This document shows positions 23,255-35,463 of a stretch of DNA of 64,000 nucleotides, in pieces. A program made the position numbers and the translations under genes. Within the stretch, counting starts at the first letter, position 1. Every line of letters starts with the position of its first letter. Under the pieces are notes generated by a model. It was not told the origin of the DNA. It did no database searches and saw only the letters and a list, made by a program, of their open reading frames with translations. Origin of the DNA: Owenia fusiformis (taxonomy: Eukaryota; Annelida; Polychaeta; Sabellida; Oweniidae); contig CAIIXF020000005.1 in assembly GCA_903813345.2 (NCBI GenBank), forward strand, positions 14,201,375-14,265,374. The letters run 5' to 3'.

Positions 23255-26200
23255 ATGGCGGCTGAGAAAAAACGTGCGGTTGAAAAACAAATGGAACTTT
23301 TGGAGAAAAATGAGGTTCCAGAAGAGTTCGAAGATGATAATGACAGTTCCAACGATAGCGAGGAATTTGATGATGACGTTGACAGCGATGCTGAAGCCAT
23401 GGAAGGCATCAATCAGGTGCGTTTTCCAACATTTCAAAATGTTGTGAAATATCTCTTTGCTGCAAATGCAAGTTGCACTTGAGGTGGCTGAAGCTGTTCA
23501 GTTCACTTTATCGAGCTGGCGACACATCTGAGTTCAGTAAATCATATTTAATTCAAATGTAATGAGCCCTTATATTTCTTGAAACAGTTTGGAACAAAAT
23601 AAATGACAGGTGAATTTTCTATCACCATATCCAAACCATGGTGTTTTGAAACACAGTCAGCACTATCAATGGTATATTCTAAAAATATAGGGAATAGTAT
23701 ATAGAGACTAAAAGTCCAAAAGGCTTTTGTGACAATATTTCCCGGAAGTGTTATATTTCCATTTATCCTTCAAACTGTGACATTTAAGCTAATAACTCGA
23801 CATGTATATGATTCTTACATACCCAATACGATCAAAAACGTTACTAACATACCAAATGAAAGGTGATTTCCTGGTCAAACTTGCAAAAGTTTGTCCAAAT
23901 TCGCACTTGAACCGAATATTTACCGGAAGTGTTTATATTTCCATTTAGGTGTCACTACGGTAAATCATTGAAAAATATTGAAAAAATCACAAAATTCAAG
24001 TTTGGGATACATATCGCCATTTTCGAACGAATTAGCATTTAGAAAGTAATTGGCCTCAGCTTTACATACATACCTCAAATGGCCACAATGCATATACTTA
24101 AAGTGCCATGGAAGTTAACAGGAAATGACAAAACAGGAATTGACAATTTTATTTGTATTTTTAGACATTTTTTGAACAAAGATAACAGAGTTCTGTTTTG
24201 ACCTCCAGTCAATTCAACTAGTTCCAAATACCATTTACAGGTCCAGGATCACAATGTTCATGGTCAGAATGACCCTAAACATGATGAAGTAACCTTTTCC
24301 GCCCTATGAAAATGTGACTGAAAAATAGCTAAAAGTAGGTGCTCAGGAAAGGTCAATGAACAGAATCTTGTGATTTTTCCAGTAAATGTGTCCAATGTAT
24401 TGCTCTAATGATACAATCTTTGAAAATTTGATATCATTCATAGAAAAAGAAAAAAATTGAAAAAAAATGATTTGAAAAGCAATCTATTTTCCTTTTTATG
24501 ACCGCCATTTTTGTTTAAGAAAATTTTCTAAAATTTCAAAGATTGTATCAGTTAGAGCATTATATTGGGCACGTTTTCTGAAAAATTCAAAAGATTCTGT
24601 TCAGTGACCTTCCCTAGCTCCTACTTTTAGCTTTTTTTCAGTCACACTTTCAAAGGGCTAAAAAGGTTATTTCATCATGTTTAGGGTCATTCTGACCATG
24701 CACATTGTGATCCTGGTCATGTAAATGATATGTGGAAATAGTTAAATTGACTCGAGGTCAAACCAGAACTCTGTTATCTTTGTTCAAAAAATGTCTAAAA
24801 ATGCAAAAAAAATTCACTTCCTGTTTCGTCATTTCCTGTTAACTTCAATGGCACCTTAAACCTACTATGCACACCATTGAAGTTGGCATGGCTTCGTTTT
24901 TAAGTATTAAAAAACACTGTCCTACCCGGAAGTGGTATTTACCGTAGTAACACCTTAATATCCAAAAATGGAAAAATTTTACCATGATAATTTATGCTCA
25001 TTCAGCATTTTTTCAAACAATTGAGTTATTTCATGCTCAAAACAACTGGATTTTCAAACTTTTAACACATTTTCTACAAAATCTAGTCATATTTGGGGAA
25101 ATAGGTGAGGGCTGAGTCTCTAAAAACTGGCCAAAATGACCTAAAATTGGGTCATCAACTTCAGACATCTCATGCAAAAAATTTAGATGCAAAATCCCCG
25201 AGATTATCTCATTTTGTAAATCATTATAGCAATGCCTTTCAAGTATTACACAGAATGTACTGAAATGTATGTTGCTAAATGCAAATATTTTGAGTCAAAT
25301 GTGGTCCCCATGTGGAAAATCTGCCCTTTTTCTCCCCTTTACGCCAGTTAGGCCCCAGTGTATTGTGACATCATACTCATACCATTGCTACAATGTAGCA
25401 TTTCACAAATTAATCATGATTACTCTTCCTGTGATACACAGTTGAACACTGTTTTTGCATCGTGATATTCCCCAGTGTGTTGACTGATTACACGCCAGCT
25501 TACTTAGTTACTTACTAAGTACGCAATAACCACCATCAAAGACCTGCCGGCACGGTGGCACCTATTTATTTTTGGGTTGGTAATGGAATTTTACAAGGGC
25601 AATACGAGAAGAATTCAATTTTTCAGAATTTCATGATAATTACGGTAGATTTTACGGTAGTTTGAACAAGAATACTTTAAATTCCAGCAGAAATATTGTA
25701 GTTTTCAAATATTTACGGTATATTTTTAGGCTGTTCTTATAGAAAAAATCGAATTATAATAAAATATTTTACGGTAGATTTTGGTAAAATTACAGTAGAT
25801 TTTTTACGGTCGTGTTTACAGGAAAAAACAGTAATTTTTACGGTATTTGTGTTTTTTTACCGAAAAACGAATATTTTATGGTAGATGCCGGTAAAAATAC
25901 GGTAGGTTGGCAGGTATGAGTTACCATGGCAACCGTGGAAATGGGTAAAAATGAGAGCAAAAAACACCCAGACCTGCCATAATGGCACTTATTTTCAAAA
26001 TATTTCGAGACATACACATTTTCTTAAACTTTGATATCATCTAGAACACTTCTAGACAACAAAAATATCAAAAATTGGGGGAAGGTTTATCACTTCAATT
26101 TTTTGCAAGCCTTGGTCAAAGTAAAGCTACGAAAAAAGCACTCATTTTCACTTTAGAATCACCTATTATCGCCCAAATGGCTATATGTTGTCCAGGTCGC

Positions 26201-29200
26201 CATGTTAAAAGTAGAATTAGAATGCTCTTCAGACAATGTTAGATAGCTTTCCTTTATCACGGAACAAAGATCTTTGCACTGGTATGCCCATTTCCATGAG
26301 ATAATGCACGTGACCCACCATGGTTTGGGACCATTATTTTTTAAACATTGGATTGAAAATGATGTAATTTATATAAATGATATTGTTAAAGATGGAATGT
26401 TATGTTCATATAATGTCATAGTTCAAAAAGTACAGCGCAATTGACAAACCATGCTGCAGTATAATATTTTAAAAGCATGTGTTAAACAAGAGTTAATTAA
26501 AAAGTATGGAGATGAAGAGAATAATAACAACTTGAGATTTGTAAATAGAGAATTATGTAAATCAGATTCAAAGTATATACGATCAGAGTTAGTCTTGGCA
26601 AGAAAATGTGATATTAAATATGATAATACATTGATAAGTAAGGATGTGTGGAACACACTTTTTAATTGTACAAAAGATAATAAGCTCAAAATTATCCAAT
26701 GGAAGATTATCCATAAAATTTATCCAAGTGGCAAATATCTAAAACAGTGTAAAATACAAGATTCAGATAAATGTAAATATTGTGATAATGAAATTGATGA
26801 TGATATGCACTATTTCATGTATTTTGTGAAGTGTAAAGAAGTTTTAAATATTTGGAACACCTGTGATTGTAATTGTCTCAGTGATAAACAAAAACTTGGT
26901 ATTGAAAATTTCGCACAATAAAAATATTTTAAAAGTGTGATTATAAAAATAGCTATCCATATGTTTAAATGTGATCTGCTGAATGAGCAGGAAACTTTGA
27001 AAATGATAGATAATAGGGAAAAATCATTTTACAACATGTAACCCTTATATGTAAATGTATTAATTGTACTGTATATATGTTTTTGATTTGAAATATAGTT
27101 TTTTAATAAAAAAAATGGTGGGTTTGGGTGTTTTTTTGCTCCCATTTTTTACCCCATTTCTACGGTTGCCATGGCAACTATTAGGCTTTGGTAACCATGC
27201 CAACTTGATTTTTGAAGGACATCCACCTGATAGTAGTTGGGCCAGGTTTGATGGAAAATGGGCCTGGTTTGATATGCTGGCAGTGAGGCTGATTGTGGCA
27301 AGTAGTGAAACGGCAAAACAATGGTGGAGTCTTATACTATAATTTTAAATTAGAGCTCTCCAAGAGAAATATTATCATGTAATGCAACAGGTAACTTATG
27401 TAAACAAATTTTTAAATTTATGTAATCTTTTTTGAATTATCTGAAATAAAAAAAATTTTAAATATAAAAAAAGGAATGCAATACAAAGAGAGAATTGTGT
27501 AATAATCACAAACTTTTAATAAATACAAAAACAAAAAAAAAAGGTGGAGTTATACCATACCGCAGTTGTGAAACAAAATGGCAAAAAGCTTTTGAACTTT
27601 TAGGATTATATCTAAAGGTAGAGTATACCATTGATAGTGCTGACTTTGTTTTGAAAGCCCTATAGTCTGAAATCTTGTCTAGATACATATCCCTTAGAAT
27701 TTGTATATTCTACATTTTCTATACTCTCATCCAATGATGTATGACCTCTAAAAATTCCCTTATTTTTAACGTGGGAAATCCTCACTTCAGCTAATCCATG
27801 TCATTATTTTTGTTCCAAACTGTAGACCTCGTTTTTTATCCATTTTCTAGTCCTACTTCTAGGCTAGGGTAAGCTAACAGACAAAGTCATATGTAAACTA
27901 CGAAGTTGAAAAATGAGGAAATCAAATGATATTACGACATATTTTCTAACCAGTACGTGATATGTCTTCCAGTACTCGAAGTTATATTATCATGAAACTC
28001 ATCTTCTCATGAGAATAATTTTCGCCATTTTGTAAGTGTATCCTGATAGTCATGAGCTTTCAAGAAGCCCACGTATCACTTAACAGTTCAAATTTCTAAC
28101 GTCTTACTGCCTTTGATATTCAGGAGGTGAACGTTGAATTTGAGGCTCGTGAGGCCCAAGACAGTGATTTCCATGGGGTGAGGAAGCTTCTCCAGCAACT
28201 ATTCCTGAAGGCTAGCGTGAACATATCTGACTTGACAGATACTATATTGACACAGAACTATGTTGGAAGTGTGATCAAGGTTAGTTTGTTGACTGGCGAG
28301 AGATCTATCCAGTCTACATTTTAAATGGCTCCAATGTCTATTTCTGATCTAAGTGAAATCTAAAATTGTTGGGTATTTTTAATCATTACCCAGGACCCGT
28401 TTCCTGTACTTTCAAATATTTGCAAAACTATCTGAACTTGAGTCTTCTATGTCTAACTTTAATTATATTTTCTACTTAAATCATACAGTATATCAGTTAA
28501 GAAAGTCCAGACTCTTGATAGTTCAATATTGAATCTATCAAATTGTATCAGTTCATGCTAAAGGATAGATATATTTGCAGCAAAGTGATATCCTTGAAGA
28601 TGACGAGGAAGACATGGGAGATGACGATGAGGTCTTCGGTGTTATATCTGTCGTAAACATAACAGAGAAAAAGGTATGTGTCCTTGTTAAATATCACCAT
28701 GTTCCCAGTTTATTTATGGCCAGACTATGAAGAATAGGAGATTACAGACATTCTTGTGAATGTGATTTGCATATATATATATATAAAGAAAAATTGTTAT
28801 GGTTATGTCTATGTCAGAAATCTGCAAAAGGCTAATAAGAAAAATTGTTATTGTGAAAAATCCATTGAAAAAATTAAAATTATGCATACCAGCATAAACC
28901 TATTTGGCTATACCTTTTTTAAGCATCTTGATTTTGGGAAATTTAGTATTTTTATCAAAAAATAATTATTTGAGGATGTATGATATACTTTCTGATTCTT
29001 ATGGGCATTGCACATATCGTGATGTTACTTTCAGATTACAAGAGGAATAGATCTTATATTTTAAAAAGGGACAACAAATTGACGTCAAATGTTTTAAATG
29101 TATAATGATTATGAATACAGTAAAATTTTATGAATATTTGATTGCAGGACAATGAGAGTCATAAACTAATAAAAAAATATGTGCTGGATAAATGCAAGGA

Positions 29201-32200
29201 ATGTTCCGACGCTCAAACATATAAAACATTTGAAGAAACCCTGTGTGGAGAGTCTCAGATCGGTCTGTTGCTAAGCGAGCGATTCATCAACATTCCTCCA
29301 CAGATTGCGCCACCTATGTATGACAGTTTAATGTAAGTAGTAATGTATAGTCAACTCGTGGGCTGCTCTTTTGATATTTTGTTGTTGAAATATAGGTTTT
29401 TTGAAATTTCAATCTGAAGGTTTGGTTTATTTTGACATGAAGATGAGTATATGAAGCTATATTGTAAGTTAGTGTATAAGTTAACTCGTGGCTTTTTCTA
29501 TTGACCTATAACAATAAGAAATGAATGAGATATTACACTGGATACAACGAATTTTGTCCAGCAACTTGGATGATACAAACTCCAGTTGTTGACCAGGCAA
29601 AAATTGAAGGATGTTTTTCCTGTTGTGAATTAAGTGATGGGACCTGGCTGGTTTAAATATTATCTAAGTTAATGACACCATAATTATAGTTCTTATTAAA
29701 TGATGTCAAGGATGAATCCTAGATGATGGTAATACATCGTCGGTTCCAATGCTCAATCACAGGTATAAGCTTGATGAAGCAAGATGAAACCCTGGGATGA
29801 AACAGCAAGCCATTTACGATATGAACTACTTGGCACATACAACAATAATGTCAGTGTGTAGCCAGAGATATATGACATTAAAAGTTAAATGTAATATATG
29901 TGGTACCATGGTGTGCAGGGTATGTCCTAGTATTTTAACATTGGCTAAAAGCCACATTCGTATTGACTTAAAAGTGTCCTCCTACATAGCCAGTCTTTTG
30001 GTTATAGAGATAGTGACCTTAAACGAATGGATATAGGATATAGGAGCCAATAAGTATATACAGTAAAACCTGTCTAATTCAAACGCCATTGCGACCACCT
30101 TAAAGCGTTCAGATTAGGAGATGTTCACATTTCGTTTTTTTGCATTCTTGAGATTCCGGATTCTAAAGAAATGTGAAGACATTCTAGGTACATATTTATA
30201 GTTCATTTGACCACATAGCTTTACGACATTTCAGAAATTTGAAAATTCAATTTGAATCTAGTCATGCTGGAAAGCCCTATTATAATCAAGACCATTCAAG
30301 TTTTTTCCCATAGTTTTGATATCATAACAATATTTGAGCAATTTTGTATGAAACATTTGAAATTTTATGAAAAGTGTTCAGATTAGACAGGTTAATTTTT
30401 TTTTCAAATATGACTGTTGACTGTTTAAATTGAGAGGTGTTGACATTTCAATTTTTTTAACATGGAAGTCAATGGGAGGAAAAAATGGGACCGAAAAAAG
30501 TGTTCAGATTTGGAGGTGCTTGGATTACCCAGGTATTCAGATATACAGGTTCTACTGTACAGTGTATATTACATAGGAAATATTACTGTGAATATCTTTT
30601 ACTCTGAAAGAAAGCAAATAAATAATAGAAAATATTAAGAATCTCTCAGATAAATTAGGATCATCAAATTTTGAGGAATTTTGATGGGGGGTTTGCATGA
30701 ACCCCTCAAACCCCTGTCGCTACAGGCATGCTCTTTACTATTCACTCAACTCTGATGAGAATTTAGAAAATCATGAAGTTGTCTATTTCAATAAAATGAG
30801 GACATTTGTAGCCTTGCCTCATGTCTCTGGACCCCAAGCCCTTATCTACTTCACCAGAGTTGGTAGTGGGGGGGGGGTTACAAAGGCTTGTAGCTAGACT
30901 ATTTGCTAGGCCATTTGCTGTCAATGTTAGTTAAAAAATGTTGTTGAAAAATCTTGCAAAGAACCCTGACGCATGTGATGTTCATTTTTCACTCTACTAT
31001 ACCTAACACCTAGAAATGCATAAGATACTTTGTTTGTCTAATTGTATTGTTTAGTATATTTTTGAAAGGGCCTTAGTAACATCTAACATTCAACCGATAA
31101 ACCATTAATAAGGAACAGACAAATAAAAACAAATACATAATCATTACTAATAAGCCAAATGTGTTGCTCATGAACACCAAATGCAAGGTATAGTAGAGTG
31201 TTTTTGCATTTCAGAAAAGACATCGATAAAGCAAATAAAAACAAGATGAAGTACAACTTTGATTACTACCTAATGTTCATAAAAACCTACAGGATGACAG
31301 TTTATCAAGGAATGTCAAAGAAAAAGAAGAAAGGCCAGGGTGTTTTACAAACCACCTATGTCAATGTGGAGGAAGAATTCTTCGTCGAGGTAAGGGCTTC
31401 ACTCTTCAGATTTGAGGGGTACATCCAAAGTGATATACTTTTTTCAAGATTTTACTCTCTTGTCACACAACTTGTTCAAAATTAGAAGAAACTTATTTTT
31501 ATGTCTTACATGTTTTATCTTATTGTATAGTAGAGAGGGGGGAAGTTATCTATTTTGGTCAGTTTGGAATAGTGGATAACTCAGTTAGTAAATAAATTAT
31601 CTGTTGTCGACGAATCTTCCACATTTTTACATTGAGAATATGATGCTGAATATTGTTTCTCAAAACAGAATTAATGATAAAATTGATATATTATTCTATA
31701 AGAGAACAAGTCGAAGAAATTCTTAAATTCAGTATGAGTATTGTGCGTCAAGAATCATATCATATATCAATCAATAAAAAAACTATCAACCAAATAGAAA
31801 ATAAAAATGCAATTTCATGTTCGACTTTCATTTTCAAAAAAGAGGTGACAGTGTTAGAGCTAACATCTTCTGTGACCAGGATCTGTAACATTTGTTACAC
31901 TTTCCCAGGATCTGTAACATTTGTTACACTTAACCAGGATCTGTAACATTTGTTACACTTTACCAGGATCTGTAACATTTGTTACACTTTACCAGGATAT
32001 GTAACATTTGTTACACTTTACCAGGATCTGTAACATTTGTTACACTTTACCAGGATCTGTAACATTTGTTACACTTTACCAGGATCTGTAACATTTGCTA
32101 CACTTTACCAGGATCTGTAACATTTTTACACTTTACCAGGATCTGTAACATTTGTTACACTTTACCAGGTGAGGTGACATATTACACTAATGCTTTGTTT

Positions 32201-32377
32201 TTTCAGGAGGCTGACCTTAAGTTTGAATACAGCGTAGAACATGAACACGATTCAGTAGTTGATGGGAAATGGGATGATGAGGACAATGAAATGAAACCAT
32301 ATAGAACTGTTATATTATTAAAAGCTGATAAACTGAACACAGTCGTTACAAAGACTAGAGACGAATTTTCACAATAG
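23255..32377 (+). CDS. BCCIP: BRCA2 and CDKN1A-interacting protein, complete, 313 aa
   Basis: Exons are 23255-23416, 28124-28279, 28581-28673, 29148-29332, 31215-31389 and 32207-32377. All have GT-AG borders and matching phases, giving 314 codons including TAG, almost the length of human BCCIP. The N-terminus is a long acidic tract (EEFEDDNDSSNDSEEFDDD). The folded part follows with family blocks: FHGVRKLLQQLF, DDDEVFGVISVVNITEKK, LLLSERFINIPPQIAPP, VEEEFFVEEADLKFEYSV and PYRTVILLKADKLN. The chosen ATG has a strong context (CAACATGGCGG); an in-frame ATG at 23207 is weaker. BCCIP binds BRCA2 and p21 and acts in homologous repair, cell-cycle control and, as yeast Bcp1, in chaperoning ribosomal protein uL14 and nuclear export. 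Intron 1 (4.7 kb) is filled by nested inverted repeats and a LINE fragment. Confidence 0.95.
23940..24965. repeat. Long foldback (arms about 400-500 bp)
   Basis: Blocks such as 'gtcactacggtaaat', 'aagataacagagttctg', 'ggtcagaatgaccctaaaca' and 'agctaaaagtagg' recur in reverse order and orientation across a centre near 24490. Pairing is imperfect but runs nearly the whole length. A transcript of BCCIP intron 1 could fold into a very long hairpin. Confidence 0.8.
25630..25910. repeat. Cluster of degenerate TACGGTA motifs
   Basis: About nine copies of 'tacggtaga' or close variants recur at irregular spacing, several followed by a T run. This is simple sequence without an obvious element boundary. 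Confidence 0.5.
26320..27113 (+). mobile_element. LINE 3' fragment (L1/Tx1-like C-terminus)
   Basis: Upstream frame GPLFFKHWIENDVIYINDIV, then after a stop a 156-codon frame (26451-26921). That frame ends KIIQWKIIHKIYPSGKYL, then CKYC, a His and a Cys: the zinc-knuckle region found after the reverse transcriptase of L1/Tx1-type LINEs. A 3' UTR of about 190 bp ends in an A-rich tail at 27105-27113. The element is 5'-truncated, as is normal for LINE insertions. Only the region after the RT remains. Confidence 0.8.
30059..30559. mobile_element. Full-length MITE, family TACAGTAAAACCTGT, 501 bp
   Basis: The ends TACAGTAAAACCTGTCTAA and the complement of ACAGGTTCTACTGTA are inverted and start and end in TA. 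The interior has repeated 'gttcagatta' motifs and no open frame. It lies in BCCIP intron 4. Confidence 0.8.
30990..31200. mobile_element. MITE with CACTCTACTATACCT ends beside a splice acceptor
   Basis: Ends CACTCTACTATACCT and AGGTATAGTAGAGTG are perfect inverted copies of 15 bp, each bordered by TTTTT. The right end lies 14 bp before the AG of BCCIP exon 5 (exon starts 31215). Confidence 0.8.
31876..32170 (+). repeat. 29-bp minisatellite in BCCIP intron 5, 10 copies
   Basis: The unit is 'ctgtaacatttgttacac' plus 'tttaccaggat'. Its core TGTAAC..GTTACA is palindromic, so each unit can form a small hairpin. The array ends 36 bp before the acceptor of the last BCCIP exon. Confidence 0.9.
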
Positions 32378-32619
32378 TTTTAGATGCAGTATTTCTTCAA
32401 ATGATTAATTTTTTTGTGCTTATATAAAATATATATAAAACTATGAAATATAAAGGATCAATATTTATAAAAATCTTGTGCAAATAATGATGTTGTGTCT
32501 ATGTTGTAGACTTGATATTTTATGGGGTAGATGAAGCACTCATTATTTTTGCTGTAACTTCATTATCATAATTATGTTCCTGTACTTAATACAAGTCTGG
32601 AACTTACCAGATTCAATCA

Positions 32620-33215
32620 AAACTAGACAACAGCAATGCCAAAGTGTAGCAAATCCCATCGGACAGCAATGGCTGGCATTTTTACAAACGAAATATATAG
32701 CAAATATCGTAAAGTAAAACACATAAGAAAGGTCACCATTTTCAAAATGGTTGCTCACTAGACAAGTTGTCATCAGAAAAAGTAATATGCTTTTAAGTAG
32801 GCACATATAAAAATATGAACAAAATCGCTCCACTACTTTTCAAGTTACAGCAAAAATCGTAAGATGGCGTGTAAAGGCAGCCATTTTTCAAGATGGCTGC
32901 CACTTATTTCTTAAATATTTACAAATCTAGCTTTATTAATGTCCGATATAACTTTTTTACATTGAAAACATATTGCTATTACAGTTTTATATACAGTACC
33001 TAAATTACTGTAAAATCGGTACTAAAATGGCTGCCATTTTTTAACGAGCAGGCATTTTAAAAAAATCTGCTTTCAAGCAGAACTTGTACTCCCACGGGGC
33101 ACATGTGTACAAAGTATGAACAAATTTCGGCGAGCGGTATTTGAGTTATCGTCCGGACAAAGAGATGGACGGAGGCGTTCCCTATATCCCTCCAAACTTC
33201 GTTCGATGGGATAAT
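32620..33215 (-). repeat. Copy of the ATCCCATCGAAC satellite-bearing family
   Basis: One end reads 'gacaacagcaatgccaaagt' then 'caaatcccatcgga'. The other ends 'cttcgttcgatgggataat'. The interior carries the 'gctccactacttttcaagtt' and 'aagatggctgccat' motifs. It has about one internal unit only and is more diverged than the copies at 39870 and 52813. Confidence 0.75.
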
Positions 33216-35463
33216 TATTTTTTGCCATATTTTAAGAAACATAAAAATATCAAAATCTATTTCATAAACGAAACTCTTTATTACTCTTTTTAATAGATTC
33301 ATATTTTTGAAAGTTAAACATTTCAATCAATTGAGAGCTATAAACACTGATAAGTTGATTTTTCAGCACTCATTTTCCAATAAAATGGCACTTATCTCTT
33401 GGATTTTCAGCACTCATTTTTCAATAAAATGACACTGGCAATTGGCACTCATGATTATTTTTAGAGCACAAACTTAGAACTAATTATTTACTCATTTAGA
33501 ACTATTTACTCATTTAGAACTAACTATTTACTTATTGAGTACTGTAGATACACTCAATTTGTTACTGTGTTAATTTGACAGATTGGCGGATTGAAAAAAT
33601 CGGCAAATTAAAAATACACCAATTTTCAAATCTATTTTGCAAAATCCCAAGGGAATTTGTGTTTAGCAATTATTTCACCTGTGTATTCCTGAAGATTTAC
33701 TGTAAGTAGAACACATGAATCTCAAATGCTTATTTACAGATTAATGATAAAACTTGAGCTCAGTCCTAACTCCTCCAAATTAAATAGCCACCAATATTTG
33801 AAATTGAGCAAATCCACCAAATTAAGTAGTGTCAAATTTAGTTTTATCTACAGTACTCGATATATTACCTTGTGTATCACAATGTATTTTATAAAGTAAA
33901 TCACTTTCGGTACTCAAAAAATAGTACTACATAAAAATGAAAACAGTCAGAAAATACAATAGGAGCTCAGAGAAAGTACAGAACATCAGTCCTGAAATTA
34001 TCTTTGCACAATATAAGACCTTTAATACTCAACTGGGAAACTTATGCACAAATGCAAAATTTACAATATATGGGTCCCTAATATATACAACTTTAAGTTA
34101 CCACTCAAGAAAAAAAATATATGTATAAATTTCTACTTTATTATCTACATAATTATCCCCTTTATGTCACGTTTGATGGAAGCATTATTTTTTTCTTTAT
34201 ACTTAAGTACAATAATCTGAAATATTATAAAGAGAAATCACACAATGACCCAAATCTCTAGTACAGTATTGTATTATGCCTCTTGTCCCTCCTTTATATA
34301 TTTTCAGTGTTCTTCAAAGGATTTTTTCACAAGTGGGTGCAAAATTCTGTTTTCACAATTCAGGCCAAAATTGTTAAAATAATGGCCATTTTTCATGAAT
34401 TTTCTAATTTTCAAGTGGGTGCGAATGGATTTTCAGGTGGTTGGAAGCCTGTTTTCAAAATCTCAGGCGGGTGATTCACCCACTTGGTTTAATGCTGAGG
34501 AGATCACTATTTTCCTACCCTTGTTTAAGTATTTGTTACAGAAAAGGGGTACACAAGGGCTTGATGTAAGAATTTTACTACAGACTAGATGAAAGTTACA
34601 TGATAACTGGTCCCTAATTCAGTTTTGATGCGTAGGTCTAAAATTCTAATTACACACCCTGCATCTGAGAAAATGAGATCTGATTTTGATGAATTTTTAT
34701 CACAATCGTAAATAAAACATATGAATTGGAACTTAATAAACTGTCAGTAATGTTATATGTACACTTATTTTATATATAGTTTTTAATTATACATCATATT
34801 TGCAGGGCTCTTGCTAGGCTTTTAGACTGTGGCGCAGCACCACAGTCTATTTAGCTTCCACCACAACCTATTGGCAAATCATGATTGTTTCCACAATCTA
34901 AAATTGATTAAATACACAATAATAGCATGTACATGTAATAAAAAGGATAAAATATAACAAAAATATGATTTATCACGACTGAATGGTGTCCACCACACCC
35001 TTAATATTTCCTGGTGAGAACCCTGTATATGACATGTATGATAATCTATATCTATCCACAACCTTAGAGAGTAAGGGAGTGAAAGATAATTTGCATTGAC
35101 AAAAAAATAATATCAATCGATAAATTAATGGCTCACTGTACAAAGTCATTTGTTCTGACAAGTACTCTTACAATATGAACGTTGGAGAAAAATATCCAAA
35201 ACAAAGACCAAAACATTCAATACTCTTTGTTTTGAAGTACAGACCTATCTCAAGCTTCAGAAAAGTTTCATTGTCATTTCTCTCAATGTCTATCGGAACA
35301 AAACAAATTCTCTACCTCAAGTTAGGGGGATTATTTCCAATATTCTTGTGATTTCCCCAGAATTATTGCATAACAGGTGATACATACTTTTCAGATTTTC
35401 AATATAGTGCAGCGCCATCTGGTGGTCTAATGCTTGGGAGATCACTGATTATTGTTATTTCAT
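33216..35463. other. Intergenic DNA between BCCIP and the ASB gene (convergent ends)
   Basis: Mostly AT-rich. A short direct duplication 'ttttcagcactcatttt' lies near 33361-33425 and 'catttagaacta' repeats lie near 33490-33530. 'caagtgggtgc' repeats lie near 34332 and 34412. No gene is seen. The left part should hold the BCCIP 3' UTR and the right part the ASB 3' UTR. Confidence 0.5.
34803..35025. mobile_element. Probable short inverted-repeat element
   Basis: The ends CAGGGCTCTTGCTAGG and the complement of CCTGGTGAGAACCCTG are imperfect inverted copies. The interior contains 'ccaccaca' motifs on both sides and no open frame. Confidence 0.4.

Larger units (their letters stand above)
23584..27826. 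mobile_element. Composite 4.2-kb inverted-repeat region in BCCIP intron 1
   Basis: The outer arms are 23584-23740 and about 27560-27826. Both carry 'acagtttggaacaaaa', 'gtcagcactatcaatggtat' and 'aaaagt(c/t)caaaag', in opposite orientation. Inside lie a separate foldback (23940-24965) and a second inverted pair (25919-25980 against 27112-27183) that encloses a LINE fragment. No transposase is visible. The right outer arm has about 120 bp of extra sequence. Confidence 0.65.

Noticed and set aside
26423-26689. 88-codon minus frame
   Set aside because: Antisense of the LINE C-terminal frame, which carries the recognisable zinc-knuckle region.
31876-32170. CRISPR-like regular array
   Set aside because: Units are contiguous without unique spacers, lie in an intron of an animal gene, and are an ordinary minisatellite.
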